DNA of 64,000 nucleotides from XN24 sp964462675 (lineage in GTDB: Bacteria; Pseudomonadota; Gammaproteobacteria; Steroidobacterales; XN24), in the NCBI GenBank assembly GCA_964462675.1, contig CAYWYS010000009.1, positions 34,777 through 98,776 of the forward strand, given 5' to 3'. The position numbers and the translations under genes were made by a program. The notes under the pieces are model-generated. The model was not told the DNA's origin, searched no databases, and saw nothing but the letters and a program-made list of their open reading frames with translations. Shown piece by piece: positions 29,521 through 39,239 of this stretch. Numbering within the stretch: the first letter of the stretch is position 1; every line of letters begins with the position of its first letter.

Positions 29521-30216
29521 TCAGGCCTCCACGGTGCGGCGCGCGTGGCGCGCATGGCGCTGCAGGATCGTCGAGAACTCCTCCATGAAAGTGTCGTAGC
29601 GGCTCTCGAGGCGGCCGACCGTGTCCGCATAGCGGTTATAGGCGATCACGGCGGGAATCGCGGCAAACAGCCCCATCGCGGTGGCGATCAGGGCCTCGGC
29701 GATACCGGGCGCGACCATCGCAAGCGTCGCCTGCTGGACGTTACCGAGCGCAATGAAGGAATTCATGATGCCCCAGACGGTGCCGAACAGGCCGACATAC
29801 GGGCTGGTCGAGCCGACCGTCGCGAGCATCGCGAGGTTCTGCTCGAGGCGGTCGGACTCGCGCATCTGCGCGACCAGCATCGCGCGGCGCGAACCCTCGA
29901 CGATCTGGCTGGCCTGCAGGTCCTCCTGCTTGCGCAGCCGGCTGAACTCGCGGAACCCGGCCTCGAAAATCCCCGCCATGCCGATCACCGAGGTTTCGCG
30001 GCTCGACACGCGCCGGTAAAGCCCGGTCAGGTCGCCGCCGGACCAGAACTCTTTTTCGAAGTGGTCCGAGTTCGTGCGCGCCTCGCGCAGCACGCGCCGC
30101 TTCTGGAAGATCACTGCCCACGAGGCCAGCGAGGCCAGCAACAACACCAGCATCACCAGCTGCACGACGAGGCTGGCGTCCAGGACCAGGCGGACGATTG
30201 ACATATCGGTCTGCAT
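29521..30216 (-). CDS. tolQ: Tol-Pal system protein TolQ
   Basis: A 231-residue inner-membrane protein with three helices: about 14-36 and the pair 133-157 and 167-190. The conserved GLFGTVWGIMNSF and APGIAEALIATAMGLFAAIPAVIA regions form the proton channel with TolR. It begins six bases after the ybgC stop, starting the tolQ-tolR-tolA run in the usual order. Related MotA/ExbB proteins are excluded by the tol neighbours. Confidence 0.97.
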   Translation of the reverse strand: MQTDMSIVRLVLDASLVVQLVMLVLLLASLASWAVIFQKRRVLREARTNSDHFEKEFWSGGDLTGLYRRVSSRETSVIGMAGIFEAGFREFSRLRKQEDLQASQIVEGSRRAMLVAQMRESDRLEQNLAMLATVGSTSPYVGLFGTVWGIMNSFIALGNVQQATLAMVAPGIAEALIATAMGLFAAIPAVIAYNRYADTVGRLESRYDTFMEEFSTILQRHARHARRTVEA

Positions 30217-30222
30217 GCAGGG

Positions 30223-30636
30223 TTACTCCGGAAAGAGATGCGTGGGCAGGGCCCGCGGTCGCAGGGTGTCGGCATCGAGGCACGCAGCTGTGACCGACGC
30301 GGTACAGAGCAGTTCCCCTTCCGGCCCGCCCCGGTGAATGGCCTGGCGGAACTCCATGCTCGCGCGCCGCAGGCGCAGCAGCTGTGCGGTGACCGTGAGC
30401 TCGTCCTCGAAACGCGCCGGCCTGAGGTAACTGACGGCCACCGCAGTGATCGCAAACAATACACGCAACTCCTCGAGCAGGCGCGTCTGCGAAACGCCGA
30501 GGTGCCGCAACCACTCGCTGCGGGCCCGCTCGAGGAACTTCAGGTAATTGGCGTAATAGACGACGCCGCCAAGGTCGGTGTCTTCATAATAGACGCGCAC
30601 CGGCCAGTGGAACGGTGCTGCAATCCGCGCGTTCAT
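30223..30636 (-). CDS. ybgC: Tol-Pal associated acyl-CoA thioesterase YbgC
   Basis: A 137-residue hot-dog fold thioesterase. The signature VYYEDTDLGGVVYYANYLKF with the catalytic Asp is intact near residue 18, followed by FLERARSEWLR. YbgC hydrolyses short to medium acyl-CoA or acyl-ACP and is associated with phospholipid enzymes. It is the first gene of the tol operon in most gammaproteobacteria; here it starts one base after the ruvB stop, so ruv and tol genes are probably read through together. Confidence 0.95.
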   Translation of the reverse strand: MNARIAAPFHWPVRVYYEDTDLGGVVYYANYLKFLERARSEWLRHLGVSQTRLLEELRVLFAITAVAVSYLRPARFEDELTVTAQLLRLRRASMEFRQAIHRGGPEGELLCTASVTAACLDADTLRPRALPTHLFPE

Positions 30637-30637
30637 G

Positions 30638-31699
<1,062 letters not shown>

Positions 31700-31705
31700 C
31701 GCCGC

Positions 31706-32296
31706 CTACCTCGCCGCCGCCTGGAGCGCTGCCCGGATCAGTTCCTCGGTCGATTGCGCCTTGCCCTCGACGAGCTTCAGCAGGCGCTGCGCCTCGGCGG
31801 GACGATAGCCGAGCGCGACCAGGGCGCCAAAGGCCTCGTCAGCCGGCGCGCCGGAGTCCCCGGCCGGCATCGCCTGCGCCAGCGGCGAACCGACCTGCCT
31901 GAGCCGGTCGCGCATCTCGACGATCAGCCGCTCGGCGGTCTTGCGGCCGACGCCGGGGATGCGCGTCAGCGACGCGACGTCCTCGGTCTGCACGCAGCGC
32001 GCGAATGCCTCGACGCTGATGCCCGACAGGATCGCCAGCGCGATCCGGGCGCCGACGCCGCTGATTTTCAGCAGGCTGCGGAACAGCTGGCGCTCCGCCT
32101 CCGTTGCGAAGCCGAACAGCACCTGCGCGTCCTCGCGCACCAGCAGGTGCGTCAGCAGCTGCACCGGCTGCCCGGTCTCCGGCAGCTGGTAGAAGGTCGA
32201 CATCGGCGCCTCGACCTCGTAGCCGACGCCGCCGACCTCGATCAAGAGTTGCGGCGGCTGCTTGCCGGCCAGCGTACCTTTCAGGAAGCCGATCAT
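31706..32296 (-). CDS. ruvA: Holliday junction DNA helicase subunit RuvA
   Basis: A 196-residue protein with three domains: an OB-fold (MIGFLKGTLAGKQPPQ to about residue 64), two helix-hairpin-helix motifs (LKISGVGARIALAILSG and LTRIPGVGRKTAERLIVEM), and a C-terminal RuvB-binding domain (DEAFGALVALGYRPAEAQRL). It binds four-way junctions as a tetramer and loads RuvB. ATG 32296 overlaps the ruvC stop (ATGA). Confidence 0.97.
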   Translation of the reverse strand: MIGFLKGTLAGKQPPQLLIEVGGVGYEVEAPMSTFYQLPETGQPVQLLTHLLVREDAQVLFGFATEAERQLFRSLLKISGVGARIALAILSGISVEAFARCVQTEDVASLTRIPGVGRKTAERLIVEMRDRLRQVGSPLAQAMPAGDSGAPADEAFGALVALGYRPAEAQRLLKLVEGKAQSTEELIRAALQAAAR

Positions 32297-32808
32297 CCGC
32301 CCGCTCCGCCGAGCGCGGCGCGCAGCGCACGGCCCGTGCGCAACTGCGCATGGCAGATCGCCACGGCGAGCGCGTCGGCGGCATCGGCCGCCAGCGGTCC
32401 GCCCAAGGACAACAGGCGGCGCACCATGTGGGCGACCTGCACCTTCTCCGCGGCGCCGCTGCCGGTCACCGCCAGCTTGATCTCTCGCGCCGCGTACTCG
32501 TGCACCGGGACCTGGTGGAGAAACGTGCCGCACAACGCCGCTGCCCGCGCATGGCCAAGCTTCAACGCGCTGTCGGCATTGCGGTTGATGAACACGCGCT
32601 CGATCGAAATCTCGTCCGGCCGGTACTCCTCGACCAGCCGGGCGGCGCCGTCGAAGATTATCCGCAGCCGCTCGGCCAGCTCGCCGCCGCGCGTGCGGAT
32701 GCAGCCGCTGGCCAGGTAACGCAGCGCAGCGCCCTCGACGGCAATCACGCCGAAACCCGTGACCTGGGAGCCGGGATCAATGCCGAGAATCTTCAGCGTC
32801 CCGCTCAT
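32293..32808 (-). CDS. ruvC: Crossover junction endodeoxyribonuclease RuvC
   Basis: A 171-residue resolvase that cuts Holliday junctions. The catalytic acids are Asp11 (ILGIDPGSQVTG), Glu70 (ISIERVF), Asp142 and Asp145 (AADAADALAVA), with the spacing of E. coli RuvC. It is the first of the ruv genes here, 21 bases after yebC on the same strand. Confidence 0.97.
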   Translation of the reverse strand: MSGTLKILGIDPGSQVTGFGVIAVEGAALRYLASGCIRTRGGELAERLRIIFDGAARLVEEYRPDEISIERVFINRNADSALKLGHARAAALCGTFLHQVPVHEYAAREIKLAVTGSGAAEKVQVAHMVRRLLSLGGPLAADAADALAVAICHAQLRTGRALRAALGGAGG

Positions 32809-32829
32809 GTCGCGCTGCCCGGCAAGGCC

Positions 32830-33573
32830 TCAGGCCTCCGCCAGCACATCGTCCGACAGTTCCGCGTTGCTGTAGACATCCTGCACGTCATCGAGATCTT
32901 CGAGCATCTCGAGCAGCTTCAGCACCAGTGCGGCGTCGTCGCCGTCCACCGGCACGCCGGTGGCAGCGCGCATCGTGACCTCCGCGTCCTCTGGCTCGAA
33001 ACCCGCGGCCGCCAGCGCATCGCGCACTGCCGCGAAGCCGGCCGGCTCGGTAATGACGTCGAAGGAGCCATCCTCATTGGCTACCACATCCTCGGCGCCG
33101 CCCTCGAGCGCCGCGTTCAGCAAGGGCTCCTCGGCCGTGCCTGCCGGGAAGCTCAGCACGCCGCAGTGCTGGAACAGGTAGCCGACACTGCCGTCAGCGC
33201 CGAGATTACCGCCGCACTTCGTGAACGCGTGGCGCACCTCGCCGACGGTGCGGTTCCGGTTGTCCGTCAGGCATTCGACCAGCACGGCGACGCCGCCCGG
33301 CGCGTAGCCCTCGTAGCGGACCTCCTGGTAATCGTCGCCGGCGCCCTCGCCCGCGCCACGCTTCAGCGCGCGCTCGATCGTGTCCTTCGGCATGCTCGCG
33401 GCCTTGGCCTTGTCGATCGCGAGCCGCAGGCGGGGGTTCATGGCCGGATCCGGGTCGCCGGCGCGCGCCGCGCTGGTGATCTCGCGGATCAGCTTGGTAA
33501 AGACCTTGCCGCGTTTCTTGTCCTGGGCGCCCTTGCGATGCTTGATGTTCGCCCACTTGCTATGGCCTGCCAT
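32830..33573 (-). CDS. yebC: YebC/PmpR family regulatory protein
   Basis: A 247-residue YebC family protein. It has the N-terminus MAGHSKWANIKHRKGAQDKK, then GGNLGADGSVGYLF and a C-terminal acidic domain. Members act as DNA-binding transcription factors or, in some branches, as translation factors that relieve ribosome stalling on proline-rich sequences; the type with the ruv neighbourhood is the classical yebC. It is the first gene of a long minus-strand run that continues through ruv and tol. Confidence 0.95.
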   Translation of the reverse strand: MAGHSKWANIKHRKGAQDKKRGKVFTKLIREITSAARAGDPDPAMNPRLRLAIDKAKAASMPKDTIERALKRGAGEGAGDDYQEVRYEGYAPGGVAVLVECLTDNRNRTVGEVRHAFTKCGGNLGADGSVGYLFQHCGVLSFPAGTAEEPLLNAALEGGAEDVVANEDGSFDVITEPAGFAAVRDALAAAGFEPEDAEVTMRAATGVPVDGDDAALVLKLLEMLEDLDDVQDVYSNAELSDDVLAEA

Positions 33574-33640
33574 GGAATCCCCGGGGATTGGAAAAATCCC
33601 GCGATTCTAACGCCGCTGCTGAAAATCCGTCCACGCAGCC

Positions 33641-34201
33641 TCAGAACCTCAGGCGGAGTCCGACATGCATGCCGGTGTCCATGGTCACGTTCGGGCTGTC
33701 GTCGAAGTTCGCGTAGATACCGCGCAAGCCGAGGTAGACCTGGCCCTCGCGCAACACGCTGTACCCCGCCCAGGCGTTGTACTCCCAGTACTTCGTGACG
33801 TCGCTGAAGCTCATGACATCCGGCGCGTAGTAGAGGCTGCCGCCGACGACAAAGCGGTCGTAACCGGGGATGGTGTACCTGACAAAGCCGCCGATCGGTA
33901 TCGCCTGGCCGCTGTCCCGCCCCTTGGCATCGGAATCGATGCGCAGCAGTCGCCCGCCGAGCCCCGCGACCACCGGGTTGCGTCCACCGGTGGCAGCCCC
34001 CGTCAGGTGCAGTCCCGCGCCGTAGACATCGCCGCGGTCCTGGTGATGAAACCAGGTGCCGTCGACGACGAGATTGTTCGACAGGTCGAACTCACCCGTG
34101 ACACGGACCGCGTCATTGTTGATATTGAGATCGATCCCGTGCGCGAAAGCGGCCGGGGAAAATGCCAGCAGCGCCAGGAGCGGCAGACAACGTCTGTGCA
34201 T
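33641..34201 (-). CDS. YfaZ family outer-membrane protein
   Basis: A 186-residue outer-membrane beta-barrel candidate. The signal peptide ends AFSPAAFAHG near residue 20. Alternating strands and a C-terminal phenylalanine (VGLRLRF) follow, the usual recognition signal for the BAM complex. The sequence matches the YfaZ precursor family, whose function is unknown. The start 34201 has GGAGG five bases upstream. It is divergent from relA and shares a 62-base upstream region with it. Confidence 0.82.
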   Translation of the reverse strand: MHRRCLPLLALLAFSPAAFAHGIDLNINNDAVRVTGEFDLSNNLVVDGTWFHHQDRGDVYGAGLHLTGAATGGRNPVVAGLGGRLLRIDSDAKGRDSGQAIPIGGFVRYTIPGYDRFVVGGSLYYAPDVMSFSDVTKYWEYNAWAGYSVLREGQVYLGLRGIYANFDDSPNVTMDTGMHVGLRLRF

Positions 34202-34263
34202 GTTACCTCCAGATTTACATGAATAAAAGTTCGTTAGGTGCGGTATTATATACAAAATTCTGT

Positions 34264-36405
34264 ATGAGGGACATCGTGAATTCGTCCCCTGACGAGGCCG
34301 CAAGCCAGGCGCACTCACTCGCGAGTGCCATCGAAGAAGCCCGTGCGCGGGCCCGCGAGGGCCACGAGGCGGCAGCGGCCCGCGGACTTGCGATCGCCAC
34401 GCTGCTGGAGGAAATCCGCGCCGAGCCCGAGATTCGCGCAGCCGCTGTACTTTACCCTTTGACGGAGTCCGGCGCGATCACTGCCGAGGCCGTCGAAAAG
34501 CGCTTCGGCGCCACGATGCGCCGGCGCGTCGAGGAGTTGCAGCGCCTCGGTTCGTTTGGCCTGCCGAAGAACTGGCGCCCCGGTGTGCCGCTGCCCGCGC
34601 CGCAGGCCGAAACGCTGCGCAAGATGCTGCTGGCGATCGTCGCCGATGTGCGCCTGGTGCTGGTCCGGCTGGCCGACCAGCTCGACAGGCTGCAGCGCGC
34701 CAAGGACGGCGACGCGGAGTCGCTGGTGCGCGTCGCCACCGAAACACGCGAGATCTTCGCGCCGCTCGCGAACCGGCTGGGCATCTGGCACTTCAAGTGG
34801 CAGATGGAGGACCTCGCCTTCCGTTACCTCGAGCCGGAGACTTACCGCGGCATCGCGCTGTATCTCAAGGAGACACGGGAGAACCGCGAGGCGCGCATCG
34901 AGCAGGTGCTGCGGGTGCTCCATGATGAGTTGCAGAAGGCAGGCATTCACGGGGACGTCGACGGGCGGCCGAAGCACATCTACAGCATCTGGCGGAAGAT
35001 GCGCCGCAAGCGGGTCGGCATCGAGCAGGTATTCGACATCAGCGCGGTGCGCGTGCTGGTTGACACGGTGCCGGAGTGTTACGCGGTGCTCGGCCAGGTG
35101 CACAGCCTGTGGCCCTATATCGCGGGCGAGTTCGATGACTACATCGCGAACCCGAAAGGAAACTTCTACCGCTCGCTGCACACCGCCGTCATGGGCCCGG
35201 GCAACGAGCCCCTCGAGGTGCAGATCCGCACGCGCGAGATGCATGAGCACGCGGAACTCGGCGTGGCGGCGCATTGGCGCTACAAGGAAGGCGGTCGCGG
35301 CGACCCGGCCTTCGAGCAGAAGATCAACTGGCTGCGGCAGCTGCTGACGCCGGGGGAGGATGCGGAAGCCGATCGTGACCTGCTCGACCAGCTGCGCACG
35401 GAAATCTTCGAGGACCGCGTCTATGCATTCACGCCGGCCGGCGACGTCGTCGATCTGCCGGCCGGGGCGACGCCGCTCGATTTCGCCTACCAGGTGCACA
35501 CGAACATCGGCCACACCTGCCGGGGCGCGCGGGTCAACGGCCGCATGGTGCAGCTGACACACCCGCTGAAAAACGGCGACAAGGTCGAAATCTTGACGGC
35601 GAAGAACGGCCGGCCGAGCCGCGACTGGCTGCTGCCGCAGGCCGGCTACCTGGTCTCGCCGCGCAGCCGCAGCAAGGTGCGCGCGTGGTTCCGCCACCTC
35701 GACCAGGACCAGAATCGCCGCTCCGGGAAGCAGACGCTGGACAAGGAGATCGCGCGGCTCGGCGTCACCGTCAACCTCGACGCCGTGGCGAGGCGCTTCG
35801 GCCTCGGCAGCGTCGAGCAGCTCTGGCTCGCGATCGGCGCCGGCGACCTGACGCTGCCGGCCGTCATCGCGGCCTGCGAGCGGGAAAGTCCGCCGCCGCC
35901 GCCGCCGCGGGTCACCGAAGAGGTGCAAGTCAAGGCGCGACGCCCGACCTATACCGAAGCGGCCGTGTCGATCTCCGGTGTCGGCGACCTGATGACGAAC
36001 TTTGCCCGCTGCTGCCGGCCGCTGCCCCCGGAACCGATCGCGGGCTACATTACCCAGGGCCGCGGCGTCTCGATTCATCGCGCCAATTGCAAGAACCTGC
36101 TGCGGCTGCAGTCCGAGCACCCGGAGCGCCTGATGGCCGTGGACTGGGGTGGGCGCGAACAGGCCAGCTACCCGGTCGAGATCGAGGTCGAGGCCTGGGA
36201 CCGCACCGGGCTGATCCGCGACATCTCCGCGGCCCTCGCGGACGAGAAGATCGACATCAACGCGATGACGACGCGCACCGAGCGCGCCACGCATGTCGCC
36301 ACGATCGACATCATCGTCGGCATCGGCAGCCTGGAGCACCTCAGCCGATTGATGCACCGGATCGGGCGGCTGCCGAACGTCACCTCCGTCCGCCGCAAGG
36401 CCTGA
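34264..36405 (+). CDS. relA: GTP pyrophosphokinase RelA
   Basis: A (p)ppGpp synthetase of 713 residues. Domain order: a degenerate HD hydrolase domain (no HD pair visible, as in RelA), the synthetase domain (HIYSIWRKMRRK, FDDYIANPKGNFYRSLHT, VQIRTREMHEHAELGVAAHW), TGS (YAFTPAGDVVDLPAGATPLD), a conserved cysteine/zinc-finger region (NFARCCRPLPPEPIAGYITQ) and a C-terminal ACT domain. This indicates the ribosome-associated RelA rather than the bifunctional SpoT. Start 34264 is uncertain: GTG 34276 has GAGGG five bases upstream, and a TATTATATA block at 34244-34252 could be the -10. Confidence 0.92.
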   Translation: MRDIVNSSPDEAASQAHSLASAIEEARARAREGHEAAAARGLAIATLLEEIRAEPEIRAAAVLYPLTESGAITAEAVEKRFGATMRRRVEELQRLGSFGLPKNWRPGVPLPAPQAETLRKMLLAIVADVRLVLVRLADQLDRLQRAKDGDAESLVRVATETREIFAPLANRLGIWHFKWQMEDLAFRYLEPETYRGIALYLKETRENREARIEQVLRVLHDELQKAGIHGDVDGRPKHIYSIWRKMRRKRVGIEQVFDISAVRVLVDTVPECYAVLGQVHSLWPYIAGEFDDYIANPKGNFYRSLHTAVMGPGNEPLEVQIRTREMHEHAELGVAAHWRYKEGGRGDPAFEQKINWLRQLLTPGEDAEADRDLLDQLRTEIFEDRVYAFTPAGDVVDLPAGATPLDFAYQVHTNIGHTCRGARVNGRMVQLTHPLKNGDKVEILTAKNGRPSRDWLLPQAGYLVSPRSRSKVRAWFRHLDQDQNRRSGKQTLDKEIARLGVTVNLDAVARRFGLGSVEQLWLAIGAGDLTLPAVIAACERESPPPPPPRVTEEVQVKARRPTYTEAAVSISGVGDLMTNFARCCRPLPPEPIAGYITQGRGVSIHRANCKNLLRLQSEHPERLMAVDWGGREQASYPVEIEVEAWDRTGLIRDISAALADEKIDINAMTTRTERATHVATIDIIVGIGSLEHLSRLMHRIGRLPNVTSVRRKA

Positions 36406-36410
36406 GGGCC

Positions 36411-36464
36411 AATTCGGGGTCAGATACCCAATTCCGAATGGAATTGGGTATCTGACCCCGAATT
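36411..36464. repeat. 54-base perfect palindrome between relA and lpdA
   Basis: Arms of 25 bases (36411-36435 and 36440-36464) are perfectly complementary around the loop GAAT. The core GGGGTCAGATACCC resembles the GGGGTCAGA-type palindromes found near REP-associated tyrosine transposases in proteobacteria. It lies 6 bases after the relA stop and 3 bases before the lpdA stop, so it may also end transcription from both sides. Confidence 0.9.
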
Positions 36465-36466
36465 TT

Positions 36467-37894
36467 CTAGCGGTTGATACCGTGCAGTGCCTTGCCGTCG
36501 GTTGCGAGCGCGGCCTCGTGGATGACCTCGGCCAGCGTCGGGTGCGCGTGCACCGTGCGCTGAATGTCCTCGATGCTTGCCTGGAACTCCATCGCGACGA
36601 CCAGTTCGCTGATCAATTCGCCGGCCAGCGGGCCGATGATGTGCGCGCCGATGATGGCATCGTCACGCTTGTTCGCGATCAGCTTGACCATGCCGCCGGC
36701 CTGCTCCATCGCCTTTGCACGGCCGTTCGGCGCGAACGGGAAGGTGCCGATCTTGTAGTCGATGCCCGCCTCCTTCGCCTGCGCCTCGGTCTTGCCGACC
36801 CAGGCGATCTCGGGCGAGGTGTAGATCACCGACGGGATGACCTCGTAATTGACCTCGGCGATCTTGCCGGCGATCAGGTCCGCGACCATGACGCCCTCCT
36901 CGGTCGCCTTGTGCGCCAGCATCGGGCCGCGCACCAGGTCGCCGACCGCCCAGACATTGGGCACGCCGGTGCGGCACTCGTGGTCCACCTTGACGAAGCC
37001 GCGCTCATCGATTTCGACGCCTGTCCCCTCCGCCAGCAGCCCCTCCGAGCAGGGCCGCCGGCCGACGCAGACGATGACCTTGTCGACGGTCAGCTCGTGG
37101 CCGCCGTCCTTGTCCTCGTAGCTCAGCGTGACGCCTTTCTTGTTGGGCTGCGCGGCCTGGACCTTCGCGCCGAGCCTGATGTCGAGCCCCTGCTTCTTGA
37201 ACTGGCGCTGGGCATCGCGCGCGATCTGCTCGTCGGCCATCCACAGGAACCTGTCCATCGCCTCGAGCACCGTGACCTTGGCGCCGAGGCGTTGCCAGAC
37301 GCTGCCGAGCTCCAGCCCGATGACACCCGCGCCGATGACGCCGAGCGTGCCCGGCACCGCGTCGAACTCGAGCGCGCCCCAGGAGTCGACGATCTGTGCG
37401 CCGTCGAACGGCACGCTCTTGAGCTCGATCGGCGCCGAGCCGGCGGCGAGCACCACGTGCTTCGCCTCGAGGGTCTTCCTGTTGCCCTCCGGGTCCGTGA
37501 ACTCGACCTTGCCGTTACCGAGAAAACGGCCGCGCCCCTGCAGGCCGGTGACCTTGTTCGCCTTGAAAAGCTGGCCGATGCCGCCGGTGAGCTGCTTGAC
37601 GATGCCGGCCTTGCGCTCCTGCATCTTCTTCAGGTCGAGCTCGATGCCACTGGCCTTGATGCCGTGCGCGCCGAATTCCTCGTGCGCGCGATGGAACAGC
37701 TCGGACGACTCCAGCAGGGCCTTCGACGGGATGCAGCCCGCATTCAGGCAGGTGCCGCCGAAGGCGCGGCTGCCGTCGTAGTTCTGCCAATCGTCGATGC
37801 ACGCGGCCCGCAGGCCGTTCTGCGCGGCACGTATCGCTGCCGGATAGCCGGCGGGCCCGCCGCCGATCACGATTAGGTCGAAGCTGTCGCTCAT
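36467..37894 (-). CDS. lpdA: Dihydrolipoyl dehydrogenase (E3)
   Basis: A 475-residue flavoprotein that reoxidises the lipoyl groups of the 2-oxoglutarate dehydrogenase complex. Visible are the FAD-binding GGGPAGYPAAIRAAQNG, the redox disulphide GGTCLNAGCIPSKALLE (CX4C), a second Rossmann motif VIGAGVIGLELGSVW, and the C-terminal active site HAHPTLAEVIHEAAL with the His-Glu pair. It follows odhB after 73 bases that include a GGCC-CGAA-GGCC hairpin at about 37938-37955. Confidence 0.97.
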   Translation of the reverse strand: MSDSFDLIVIGGGPAGYPAAIRAAQNGLRAACIDDWQNYDGSRAFGGTCLNAGCIPSKALLESSELFHRAHEEFGAHGIKASGIELDLKKMQERKAGIVKQLTGGIGQLFKANKVTGLQGRGRFLGNGKVEFTDPEGNRKTLEAKHVVLAAGSAPIELKSVPFDGAQIVDSWGALEFDAVPGTLGVIGAGVIGLELGSVWQRLGAKVTVLEAMDRFLWMADEQIARDAQRQFKKQGLDIRLGAKVQAAQPNKKGVTLSYEDKDGGHELTVDKVIVCVGRRPCSEGLLAEGTGVEIDERGFVKVDHECRTGVPNVWAVGDLVRGPMLAHKATEEGVMVADLIAGKIAEVNYEVIPSVIYTSPEIAWVGKTEAQAKEAGIDYKIGTFPFAPNGRAKAMEQAGGMVKLIANKRDDAIIGAHIIGPLAGELISELVVAMEFQASIEDIQRTVHAHPTLAEVIHEAALATDGKALHGINR

Positions 37895-37967
37895 GATGTC
37901 ACCCGGTCGGTAAATTGCGTGTCCGCCGGTCCGCGCGGCCCGAAGGCCCGGCGCGGCCGGCCGCGGT

Positions 37968-39235
<1,268 letters not shown>

Positions 39236-39239
<4 letters not shown>

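Noticed and set aside
34315..36357. SpoT rather than RelA for the (p)ppGpp synthetase
   Set aside because: The HD motif of the hydrolase domain is absent and the synthetase blocks match RelA more closely; spoT neighbours (gmk, rpoZ) are absent.
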